NCBI GenBank assembly: GCA_002714465.1
Contig: PAXL01000013.1
Location: forward strand, 97,755-104,690
Direction: 5' to 3'
Origin: Gemmatimonadota bacterium
GTDB lineage: Bacteria; Latescibacterota; UBA2968
Length of the DNA: 6,936 bases
The notes under the pieces were generated by a model, which worked only from the letters and a program-made list of their open reading frames with translations, made no database searches and was not told where the DNA came from. This document shows positions 1-5,726 of the stretch, in pieces. Position 1 is the stretch's first letter. The number at the start of each line of letters is the position of its first letter. The translations under genes were made by a program, and so were the position numbers.

Positions 1-329
1 GCCGACTCGATGGATGTGGTCATCGGTTTCTCGAGGATGACGTGACAGCCCCGCTCGAGCGCAATCAGTGTTTGTGGTTCGTGCAGGACTGTCGGGGTTG
101 CGAGTGCGACGACATCCGGTGTCTCTGATGCGAGCATCTCTTCGTAGGATGCGTATCCACGGCACCCGCTTGCAGATTTGGCCTCATCCACACGCTCCTC
201 AAGCGGATCGACGACGGCCACCAAGTCGTACACCTCTGATTCCAGGGTCTGTTTGAAGTGAAATTGCCACCCGATTCGTCCCAACCCCACTACTGCGATG
301 CTCAGTTTTTCCGACAATCCGCTTTCCAA
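1..329 (-). CDS. Gfo/Idh/MocA family NAD(P)-dependent oxidoreductase, N-terminal part (runs off left edge)
   Basis: Reading the minus strand from a TTG at 329 gives 109 open codons to the window edge. The product begins with a Rossmann nucleotide-binding fold: glycine motif GLGRIG at residues 15-20, then an acidic residue (D41) after the second strand in VAVVDP, where these enzymes contact the cofactor ribose. ATPTVLH (77-83) and the hallmark EKP (100-102) follow, the latter carrying the family's conserved lysine. The family oxidises or reduces sugars, inositols and related polyols with NAD(P); the substrate cannot be told because the C-terminal substrate domain lies outside the window. The TTG start is supported by GGAGG (minus strand, 336-340) six bases upstream. 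A TTG at residue 5 is a weaker alternative. It is divergent from the membrane-protein/polX/nth operon. Confidence 0.88.
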   Translation of the reverse strand, partial: MESGLSEKLSIAVVGLGRIGWQFHFKQTLESEVYDLVAVVDPLEERVDEAKSASGCRGYASYEEMLASETPDVVALATPTVLHEPQTLIALERGCHVILEKPMTTSIES

Positions 330-341
330 TCGTATCCTCCG

Positions 342-370
342 TTGACGCTAATAGGGGGGACTTCTATATT
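342..370 (+). promoter_or_regulatory. sigma70-type promoter for the membrane protein-polX-nth operon
   Basis: TTGACG (342-347) is separated by exactly 17 bases from TATATT (365-370), five of six matches to each consensus hexamer. Transcription would start near 377, giving a leader of about 100 nt before the ATG at 478. The -35 box lies immediately beside the Shine-Dalgarno sequence (336-340) of the divergent oxidoreductase gene, so the two divergent units share a very short control region. Confidence 0.7.
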
Positions 371-477
371 CCGACGACCAAGGGTCCTCGCGCCGAGAAA
401 GATAGCGCCTGCGCCCTGAATGTCCACTCTCAATGTCAGTATTCGAAGACGCTTTTTCCGCGTCAGTCAGGCTTTAA

Positions 478-1059
478 ATGCAGGAAATGAGTGCCTCCGA
501 AGGGATAAAGGCAGGCTCTATGCAAGCAGCGATTCTGGGGATGACGGTCATCAACATCCCGCTTCTGTTGGCGACGTTCGTGATGGGCTACGGATTGCAC
601 TACGGGTGGTGGGATCTCGATGTAGGCACACATGTTAAGATGGGACTTGTCACAGCCATCCTGACGATGCTGACCCTGACGACGACGATGTTTTATTTCA
701 TCGGAACGGGCTCGGCGATCAAGGAGGAAGTTCGAGAAGAAGGGCTGGATCTGGAGTATCTCAGGAGAGCTCGCGCCTTCAAGGGCTCGTTCTTCTACGC
801 TCTGTTCTTCGGGATGCTCCTGATCATGGCGGCAGCCATGCTTGGAGGAGGCGCCCATTCGGATCTGCTAAGACCCATACAACCGGCCGGACAGTCTTTC
901 CTCTCTAGGGTCCACGAGCTGCTCGCTCTGGTCAGCCTTGTGGTCTGCCTGTATGCGTTGATCATCACCCCAATCTACATCAGTCGCAACAACGTTCTGC
1001 TGGATGAGGTTATGGGGCCTGACGCTAAACGAGCACCCGAGGCGGAGTCGGGAGAGTAG
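478..1059 (+). CDS. four-helix integral membrane protein of unknown function with outward-facing histidines
   Basis: The 193-residue product has four hydrophobic segments at about residues 18-40, 55-79, 103-125 and 147-168. A basic and acidic loop (about 80-102, with R86, R96, R97, R99, K102) lies between helices 2 and 3. By the positive-inside rule both ends and this loop face the cytoplasm. H41, H52, H127 and H146 then fall at helix ends on the outer face, a pattern that could bind haem or metal; this is inference. I do not recognise the family. An in-frame TAA directly precedes the ATG at 478, so the gene cannot begin earlier. Its Shine-Dalgarno is weak (AGG, 469-471), and an ATG at 520 with AAAGG upstream is an alternative start. 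It ends 2 bases before the polX start and supplies that gene's ribosome-binding site, so the genes are almost certainly cotranscribed. Confidence 0.85.
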   Translation: MQEMSASEGIKAGSMQAAILGMTVINIPLLLATFVMGYGLHYGWWDLDVGTHVKMGLVTAILTMLTLTTTMFYFIGTGSAIKEEVREEGLDLEYLRRARAFKGSFFYALFFGMLLIMAAAMLGGGAHSDLLRPIQPAGQSFLSRVHELLALVSLVVCLYALIITPIYISRNNVLLDEVMGPDAKRAPEAESGE

Positions 1060-1061
1060 AC

Positions 1062-2777
1062 TTGGACAATCAGGAAGTCGCATACGTTTTGGAAGAGATG
1101 GCGAACTTGATGGAGCTGAACGGGGAGAATCCGTTCAGGATCCGGGCCTACTCCTCGGCCGCACGCGCCATCGAGACGATTGAGGAAACGGTGGTTGAGC
1201 TGTCGGAGGCGTCGAGTCTCGATGAGGTAAGAGGGGTTGGGAAGAAGATCGCCGTCGAAATCGAAGAGCTTCTGGCAAGTGGGAAGATCCAGCGTCACCA
1301 GGATCTGATCTCGACTGTACCGGAGGGCCTGGTCGAGATGCAGGGGATTTCGGGACTCGGAGGAAAGCGCCTCAGGCAGATCTACGAATCTCTCGGGATC
1401 GCCGACATTGATGCGCTCGCAAAAGCTTGCGTGTCCGGCGAGGTCGCAGAACTCAAGGGATTTGGTGCGAAGACGGCTCAGAACATCCTGAACGGGATCG
1501 AGTATCTGCAAAAGCACGAAGGGCGATACCTCACGAACGTAGCACGATTCGAAGCGGACCAGCTGGTCGCGTTTCTGCAGGAGCGCCCCGAGGTGATCCG
1601 CATACAGGTCGCAGGCAGCCTCAGACGCCATAGGGAGACAACGAAAGACGTGGACATCGTCGTGAGCTCGGATGCCCCTGACTCTCTGGGTGATGCGTTT
1701 GCGTCGTGTCCCGCGGTGGAAGAGGTGATTAGTCACGGTAGAACCAAGGTGAGTGTGATTCTTAGGTCAGGAATGGCGTCGGATCTGCGGATAGTGAGCG
1801 ACGAGCAGTTCCCGTATGCGCTGCACCACTTCACGGGGAGCAAGGAGCATAACACGCTGATGCGAGGTCGTGCCAAGGCGCACGGCTTGAAGATGAACGA
1901 GTATGGGCTGTTCGGGGGTGAGGATCTCGTCCCGTGTCGAGACGAATCAGAGATCTTCAAGGCACTTGGGCTCGCATATATCGAACCGGAGTTGCGCGAA
2001 GGGCTGGACGAGATTGAACGTGCAGAGGCGGGGAGACTGCCGGACCTCGTGTCGATGGAGGATCTTTTCGGAACGGCCCATGTACACACGAATCATAGCG
2101 ATGGTCGCGGGACGATCGAGGCCATGGCGCTGGCTGCGCGGGATGCGGGATACCACTACATCGGGATCTGTGACCATAGCAAAGCAGTAGTATATGCGAA
2201 CGGTATGGATGAGGATCGCTGTCGCGCACAGTGGGAGGAGATCGACGCTGTTAACGCGGAGCTCGAAGGCATTCGAATTCTGAAGGGGATAGAAGTCGAC
2301 ATAATGCCGGAAGGGAATTTCGATTTCGAAGAGGAATTCCTTGCCGAATTCGAGCTCGTAGTGGCTTCGATTCACTCCGTATTCTCAATGACGAGAGAAG
2401 AAGCGACGGAGCGAGTGATCAGAGCCGTCAGCAGCCCTTACGTAGACATTCTTGGACACCCCACGGGCCGTCTGCTTTTGTCTCGGGATGGATATCCGCT
2501 CAATGCGAAGGCGGTGTGTGAGGCGGCGGCGGAAGCCGGGACCGCACTCGAACTGAATGCGCATCCGAGACGCCTAGATCTCGACTGGCGTGAGCTGCGG
2601 TATGCGAAGGAGTGTGGCGCCAAGGTCTCGATCAATACGGACGCGCACAGTATCGAAGGACTCGACGACATGAGGTATGGAGTGGGTATCGCAAGGAAGG
2701 CTGGTCTCGCGCGTGAGGACATCCTGAACGCCATGCCTGTAGATGAATTCTTGGCGTGGACCGAGGGGCGGGCCTGA
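1062..2777 (+). CDS. polX: DNA polymerase/3'-5' exonuclease PolX (family X polymerase with PHP domain)
   Basis: This 571-residue protein matches the usual length of bacterial PolX (about 570). Helix-hairpin-helix segments lie near residues 56-72 (VRGVGKK), 95-112 (GISGLGGK) and 131-145 (LKGFGAKTA). The nucleotidyltransferase palm has AGSLRR at 184-189, then catalytic D196 and D198 (DVDIV) and D241 (DLRIV), followed by GSKEHN (259-264). The C-terminal PHP domain keeps all nine expected metal ligands: H340, H342, D347, H372, E411, H438, H466, D527 and H529. The gene should therefore encode gap-filling synthesis plus Mn-dependent 3'-5' exonuclease or 3'-end processing for base-excision and gap repair in the cytoplasm. 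The TTG start at 1062 is preceded by GGGAGAG (1050-1056) at 5 bases. Its TGA overlaps the nth ATG by one base, so the two are probably translationally coupled. Confidence 0.97.
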   Translation: MDNQEVAYVLEEMANLMELNGENPFRIRAYSSAARAIETIEETVVELSEASSLDEVRGVGKKIAVEIEELLASGKIQRHQDLISTVPEGLVEMQGISGLGGKRLRQIYESLGIADIDALAKACVSGEVAELKGFGAKTAQNILNGIEYLQKHEGRYLTNVARFEADQLVAFLQERPEVIRIQVAGSLRRHRETTKDVDIVVSSDAPDSLGDAFASCPAVEEVISHGRTKVSVILRSGMASDLRIVSDEQFPYALHHFTGSKEHNTLMRGRAKAHGLKMNEYGLFGGEDLVPCRDESEIFKALGLAYIEPELREGLDEIERAEAGRLPDLVSMEDLFGTAHVHTNHSDGRGTIEAMALAARDAGYHYIGICDHSKAVVYANGMDEDRCRAQWEEIDAVNAELEGIRILKGIEVDIMPEGNFDFEEEFLAEFELVVASIHSVFSMTREEATERVIRAVSSPYVDILGHPTGRLLLSRDGYPLNAKAVCEAAAEAGTALELNAHPRRLDLDWRELRYAKECGAKVSINTDAHSIEGLDDMRYGVGIARKAGLAREDILNAMPVDEFLAWTEGRA

Positions 2778-3427
2778 TGCCTAGAGAATCGCTCAAGTCG
2801 AAGGCTGCAAGGACCGAGCAGATCCTGCAGCTCCTCAAGGAGGAGTTCCCGGATGCACGGTGCTCTCTCGACTACGAGAATCCTCTACAGCTATTGATCG
2901 CAACGATTCTGTCTGCGCAGTGCACGGATGCGCGGGTGAACGTGGTGACGGAGGACCTGTTCAAAACATACAAGAGCGCAGCTGACTTCGCGGATGCACC
3001 GATCGGCGAACTCGAGGGGGCGATCCGGTCGACGGGCTTCTATCGGAACAAGGCAAAGTCGATCAAAGGTTGCTGCGAGGCGCTGATGGAGAAGCACGAA
3101 GGTGTTGTGCCCGATACGATGGAGGAGCTGACGCCGCTGGCGGGAGTCGGACGGAAGACTGCGAACGTTTTGCTGGGAAATGCCTTCGGCAAGGAAGAGG
3201 GGGTGGTCGTCGATACGCACGTCGGGCGGATCACAAAACTCCTGAAGCTGACGAATCAGGGCAATCCCGTGAAGGTCGAGCAGGATCTTGTGAAGATCGT
3301 GCCTCGAGACGACTGGACGCTTTTCTCGCACCTCCTGATCCGGCACGGTCGGAAGACTTGTGTCGCCCGGAGGCCGGACTGCCAGGCCTGTCGTTTGGCT
3401 GAACTCTGTCCGTCGGTCAAGCCCTGA
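2777..3427 (+). CDS. nth: endonuclease III (DNA glycosylase/AP lyase)
   Basis: The 216-residue product is the usual Nth length. It has the helix-hairpin-helix LAGVGRKTANV (121-131) containing the catalytic lysine K127, the catalytic aspartate D146 in VDTHVGR, and a C-terminal [4Fe-4S] motif C195-x6-C202-x2-C205-x5-C211. The enzyme excises oxidised pyrimidines and nicks the abasic site by beta-elimination. The 3'-blocked ends it leaves need cleaning and gap filling, which fits cotranscription with polX. I chose ATG 2777, which overlaps the polX TGA as TGATG and has GAGGGG (2763-2768) 8 bases upstream. A GTG at 2756 would add seven residues inside polX and is less likely. Only 6 bases separate its stop from the stop of the convergent FxLyD-like gene, and no terminator is visible between them. 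Confidence 0.97.
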   Translation: MPRESLKSKAARTEQILQLLKEEFPDARCSLDYENPLQLLIATILSAQCTDARVNVVTEDLFKTYKSAADFADAPIGELEGAIRSTGFYRNKAKSIKGCCEALMEKHEGVVPDTMEELTPLAGVGRKTANVLLGNAFGKEEGVVVDTHVGRITKLLKLTNQGNPVKVEQDLVKIVPRDDWTLFSHLLIRHGRKTCVARRPDCQACRLAELCPSVKP

Positions 3428-3433
3428 AGGTGA

Positions 3434-3817
3434 TCACTTGATCAGGGATCTGACCTCCACGAATCCCATAGCCTCCTGACCGGTTCTCGGTACGTCTTCG
3501 CGGAAGGCTTTCTCAGTTTTCGCGTCGACACGTCCCACGTTGATTGCGTGCCGCGCGAGAACTTTTTTCTGGTCGTCTTCCGTCCGCAGCTCCAGGATGA
3601 CCTGGTCGAAGGGCTTGGACGTGGGGTTGCGGACGGACCCGAAGATGGCCAGGATCCTCCCGTTCACACTTTGCTTCCAGTTCCAGTTGACCACTTCGAT
3701 CTTCTCCCGTCCCGCCTGTGACGTTGGCTCGGGACCCAGCTCGAAGCCGGAAACCCCCAGGCCTAGGACGATCAGGCAGACGGCCAAGGCGCTCCATTGT
3801 CCTGCTTTCTCTCCCAT
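3434..3817 (-). CDS. small exported or membrane-anchored protein with FxLyD-like domain
   Basis: The 127-residue product starts with a signal sequence or signal anchor: basic K4, then hydrophobic residues about 9-24 (ALAVCLIVLGLGVSGF). No lipobox cysteine sits at a cleavage site, so it is probably not a lipoprotein. Residues from about 54 to 115 (ILAIFGSVRNPTSKPF, then alternating strands with VILEL, and a late KAFRED) resemble the FxLyD beta-sandwich domain. In that fold a newly acquired G.V.N segment is followed by conserved strands; its function is generally unknown and it occurs in secreted proteins. The assignment rests on pattern only. The ATG at 3817 has AGGAA 9 bases upstream on its strand (3827-3831). 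It is transcribed towards nth and divergently from the DksA-like gene. Confidence 0.75.
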   Translation of the reverse strand: MGEKAGQWSALAVCLIVLGLGVSGFELGPEPTSQAGREKIEVVNWNWKQSVNGRILAIFGSVRNPTSKPFDQVILELRTEDDQKKVLARHAINVGRVDAKTEKAFREDVPRTGQEAMGFVEVRSLIK

Positions 3818-3873
3818 TTCTGACGATTCCTATTTTCTGTTGGCCGACGATCCGATGGGTTTTATTCGAACTA

Positions 3874-3903
3874 ATACTAAGAAATCTGCCGTGATCAGGG
3901 CAA
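3874..3903 (-). promoter_or_regulatory. candidate promoter for the FxLyD-like gene
   Basis: On the minus strand TTGCCC (3903 to 3898) is followed after 18 bases by TAGTAT (3879 to 3874), four matches to each consensus or fewer. Position, about 57 bases before the start codon at 3817, is reasonable, but the match is weak. Confidence 0.3.
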
Positions 3904-3922
3904 ATCGCTTCCCAGCGCAGGC

Positions 3923-3951
3923 TTGACACGCATGTTGGGCTGTTCTAAATT
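3923..3951 (+). promoter_or_regulatory. sigma70-type promoter upstream of the DksA-like gene
   Basis: A perfect -35 hexamer TTGACA (3923-3928) lies 17 bases before TAAATT (3946-3951, four of six matches). The predicted start of transcription is near 3958. The next recognisable gene on this strand begins at 4149. Confidence 0.55.
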
Positions 3952-4148
3952 CTGAAACCTCGCGCCGAATGGGGGCGTCCAAAAGGCCGGCCACTCGGCA
4001 AATCAAGCAAGATCGCTAAGTGTTGGTGCGTTGAAGATATTGTAATATATATGGTTAAGTGGATCTGTCTAAGATAGACCCATGCGGCCAATCTACATGA
4101 CCGTTCCATAAGTTTGGACATCCTTTGCACGTTCGGGGGGATCCGGAA

Positions 4149-4589
4149 ATGGCGAAAGCCAAGAAGTACGCGAAAAAGAAGCTCGCAGTCTTCAAGAAAC
4201 TGCTTACTGCAAGGCGCGAAGAGCTGATGAAGCAGGTGACCGGTCAGGATGACGATATTGGTGAGCTGCGCGACGATCAGCCGGCAGACCCGCTGGATAT
4301 GGCTGGTAACTCTTCGACACTCGAATTGATGACGACCTTGGGGAACCACGAGCGGACGGAACTCGCAGAGATCGATCACGCATTGGGGAAGATCGAGGCG
4401 GGTACCTTCGGGGTCTGCGAGGTCTCAGGCGAGCTGATTGGTGAGCCGAGGCTGATGGCGATTCCGACGGCGCGGTATACGATCGAGGTCCAGGCCGAGC
4501 GTGAGAAGACGTCACCGGGTCAGGTCGAGCGACCGAGGCGTCGGACGATTCTGGGCGATGATCTGCCGGCCATGGACGACGATAATTAA
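4149..4589 (+). CDS. DksA/TraR-family protein with degenerate zinc finger
   Basis: The 146-residue product has a lysine-rich start (K3-K17) and a coiled-coil region. DPLDMA (D47-D50-A52) matches the DxxDxA tip motif with which DksA reaches into the RNA polymerase secondary channel. A second helix (about 58-84) follows. The C-terminal GTFGVCEVSGELI...RLMAIPTARY aligns clearly with the DksA/TraR zinc finger (normally C-x2-C-x17-C-x2-C), but only C90 remains; the other positions are S93, T111 and V114. It therefore probably folds without zinc, yet may still modulate transcription initiation. An acidic tail ends in DDDN. I chose ATG 4149 with GGGGGGA (4135-4141) 7 bases upstream; a TTG at 4125 is possible. 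It stands alone between a divergent and a convergent gene. Confidence 0.85.
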   Translation: MAKAKKYAKKKLAVFKKLLTARREELMKQVTGQDDDIGELRDDQPADPLDMAGNSSTLELMTTLGNHERTELAEIDHALGKIEAGTFGVCEVSGELIGEPRLMAIPTARYTIEVQAEREKTSPGQVERPRRRTILGDDLPAMDDDN

Positions 4590-4604
4590 GTCGATTCTCT
4601 ATAG

Positions 4605-4651
4605 ACGTGAAGAAGGGCGGAACGCTGATGCGTTTCCGCCCTTCTTCACGT
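4605..4651. terminator. perfect 18-bp inverted repeat, probable bidirectional terminator
   Basis: Bases 4605-4622 are perfectly complementary to 4634-4651. The stem extends by a CG/CG pair past one bulged T (4633), leaving a 6-base loop CTGATG. It sits in the 80-base gap between two convergent stop codons (4589 and 4670), where a shared terminator is expected. There is no real T-run on either side, so termination would be atypical, or the hairpin may mainly protect mRNA 3' ends. Confidence 0.65.
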
Positions 4652-4669
4652 TGCTACCGTAGGGCTTGA

Positions 4670-5431
4670 TTAGCTGCGAACGCCCTGCACCATGTCGCGG
4701 CAGCCCTTAAGGTAGATGCCCGTGTCGACGCTTAGTGAGACGTAACGGACACCAGCGTCTATCCACTTCTTTGCTGTTTCGGGGTTGTCTGCGAATGTTC
4801 CGACACTCAGTCCCGCGCCGTTGATCTGCTCTGCGGCTTCCTGCATTCGGTCGACGACTCGAGGGTCGTGCACCTGACCCGGGATGCCGAGCGATTGAGA
4901 GAGGTCGTAGGGGCCGAGGAAGATAACGTCGAGCCCTTCGACAGTGATGATCTCGGAAAGGTTTTCGAGACCTTCGACACCCTCGATGTGGACGATGATC
5001 ATTTGCTCTTCGTTCAGCCGGTCGAAAATCGCACCGCCGTCCGCGAAGTATCTGGCGGCTCGTGTGTAGGGTGAGACACCCCGCATGCCCACCGGGACAT
5101 ACTTGGCTGCCTGAACGACGGCTTGAGCGTCTGCTTTTGTGCAGATCTGTGGGACCTGAACGCCCGCGGCTCCGATGTCCAGCGCTCGCAGGATCTGGGG
5201 CGCGTCATTCTCGCGGACTCTGACGATCGGGGTGATCCCTGCGCCCTTGGCGGTCCGACAAAGATCCTCGGCAGCGGGTATGTCGAGTGGTCCGTGCTCT
5301 GTGTCGATGATCACGAAGTCGAACCCGGCGATCGCCGCGATCTCTATGAGGGCGCCCGAGTTGACATTTACGAACGGTCCGAGGGCTGGGTTTCCCGCCT
5401 TGAGTGATTCCTTTAGATGTTCAGATGCCAT
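4670..5431 (-). CDS. HpcH/HpaI-family aldolase (2-keto-3-deoxy acid / 4-hydroxy-2-oxoheptanedioate aldolase type)
   Basis: The 253-residue product is the normal length for this class II, metal-dependent pyruvate aldolase family, with a TIM-barrel fold. Seen are IIDTEHGPLD (41-50) with the catalytic base H46, PIVRV with R71, GVQVPQI (90-96), VPVGMRGVSP (112-121), HIEGVEGLENL with metal ligand E150, and GPYDLSQSLG with metal ligand D176. The family cleaves 4-hydroxy-2-oxo acids to pyruvate (or a related oxoacid) and an aldehyde in aromatic or sugar-acid catabolism; the exact substrate cannot be read here. The HxE position that is Gln in E. coli HpaI (Q147) is H148 here. The ATG at 5431 has AGGAG (minus strand, 5437-5441) 5 bases upstream. 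No catabolic partners adjoin it. Confidence 0.92.
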   Translation of the reverse strand: MASEHLKESLKAGNPALGPFVNVNSGALIEIAAIAGFDFVIIDTEHGPLDIPAAEDLCRTAKGAGITPIVRVRENDAPQILRALDIGAAGVQVPQICTKADAQAVVQAAKYVPVGMRGVSPYTRAARYFADGGAIFDRLNEEQMIIVHIEGVEGLENLSEIITVEGLDVIFLGPYDLSQSLGIPGQVHDPRVVDRMQEAAEQINGAGLSVGTFADNPETAKKWIDAGVRYVSLSVDTGIYLKGCRDMVQGVRS

Positions 5432-5463
5432 GTGAACTCCTGTTTGGTGATCGTTGCAGTGCG

Positions 5464-5492
5464 TTGACTTTCATGCGTCTGCCGTTTAAAAT
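5464..5492 (+). promoter_or_regulatory. near-consensus sigma70-type promoter for the small ORF unit
   Basis: TTGACT (5464-5469) and TAAAAT (5487-5492) each match five of six consensus bases, with an ideal 17-base spacer. Transcription should begin near 5499, right at the Shine-Dalgarno sequence, giving a leader of only about 12 nt before the ATG at 5511. It points away from the aldolase gene. Confidence 0.72.
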
Positions 5493-5510
5493 ATGAAAAA
5501 GGAGGCTCGG

Positions 5511-5639
5511 ATGGGACACGATTTACACAAGCTCGCGCTTCGCCTCAAAGTGATCGAGATGTTGTCACGATACCACACAGTGCGCCGCAACATGAAGACC
5601 ATGGCGCTGTGGAAACGGTGGCTGATCCATCCAAACTAA
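5511..5639 (+). CDS. small basic protein, 42 residues, unknown function (candidate)
   Basis: An ATG at 5511 opens a 42-codon frame ending in TAA at 5637-5639. AAGGAGG (5498-5504), close to ideal, lies 6 bases before it. The product begins MGHDLHKLALRLKVIEML and ends WKRWLIHPN. It is strongly basic (nine K/R against two D/E), has two tryptophans (W34, W37) and could form two amphipathic helices. It has no signal peptide or clear membrane segment. Third codon positions are mostly G or C, like its neighbours. An in-frame ATG at 5493 would add six residues but has no ribosome-binding site and lies before the predicted transcript start. I do not recognise the family. It is framed by its own promoter and terminator, so the alternative is a regulatory sRNA or a leader peptide for dus. 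Confidence 0.55.
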   Translation: MGHDLHKLALRLKVIEMLSRYHTVRRNMKTMALWKRWLIHPN

Positions 5640-5640
5640 C

Positions 5641-5652
5641 AAAAACGTTTTT
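5641..5652. repeat. 12-bp perfect palindrome after the small ORF
   Basis: AAAAACGTTTTT is a perfect palindrome starting one base after the TAA of the small ORF. With no loop it would not form a stable hairpin in RNA, so a protein-binding site or a weak pause site is possible; chance occurrence cannot be excluded. Confidence 0.4.
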
Positions 5653-5671
5653 ACTGCTGTTCGACCCGACG

Positions 5672-5705
5672 TGGCGCCCCTGCTGTGGGGCGCCATTTCT
5701 TTTTG
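5672..5705 (+). terminator. Rho-independent terminator between the small ORF and dus
   Basis: A perfect 9-bp GC-rich stem, TGGCGCCCC (5672-5680) with GGGGCGCCA (5687-5695), has a 6-base loop TGCTGT. It is followed by a T-rich run TTTCTTTTT (5696-5704). This is a textbook intrinsic terminator on the plus strand. It ends only 21 bases before the dus start codon, and no separate dus promoter is evident. Confidence 0.9.
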
Positions 5706-5726
5706 CTACGGGAATAAGAGGTCCTG

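Larger units (their letters stand above)
3818..4148. other. 331-base divergent intergenic region and dksA-like leader
   Basis: No convincing gene lies here. It contains a weak minus-strand promoter candidate, a good plus-strand promoter at 3923-3951, and an AT-rich tract (about 4031-4060) that stands out from the surroundings and may hold a second promoter. TTGGTG (4023-4028) and TATATA (4046-4051) sit 17 bases apart there. GTCTA/TAGAC around 4067-4079 could form a short hairpin. A 16-codon ATG reading frame (3969-4019) lacks a ribosome-binding site. If the 3923-3951 promoter is used, the downstream gene has an unusually long leader of about 190 nt. Confidence 0.5.

Noticed and set aside
420..638. 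Plus-strand open frame overlapping the start of the membrane protein
   Set aside because: Its coding part overlaps the membrane-protein gene in another frame, and the hydrophobic pattern supports the 478 frame.
975..1736. Long minus-strand open frame (253 codons) opposite polX
   Set aside because: It lies wholly antisense to well-supported genes (the membrane protein and PolX), has no recognisable domain, and its composition is that of a reverse-frame shadow in GC-rich coding DNA.
3431..3444. TGATC/GATCA mini-hairpin between nth and the FxLyD-like gene
   Set aside because: A 5-bp stem without a T-run is too weak for a terminator and overlaps the FxLyD-like stop codon.
3969..4019. 16-codon ATG frame in the dksA-like leader
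   Set aside because: No Shine-Dalgarno sequence precedes it, and a frame this short arises easily by chance.
3945..4379. Minus-strand open frame (144 codons) covering the dksA-like leader and 5' half
   Set aside because: Half of it is antisense to the DksA-like gene, no ribosome-binding site or family feature is seen, and the other half crosses the promoter region.
5499..5704. 6S RNA-like non-coding gene
   Set aside because: The length and promoter/terminator fit, but the two ends do not pair over a long stem; only GGATGG (5509-5514) with CCATCC (5627-5632) is evident, and the strong ribosome-binding site argues for translation.
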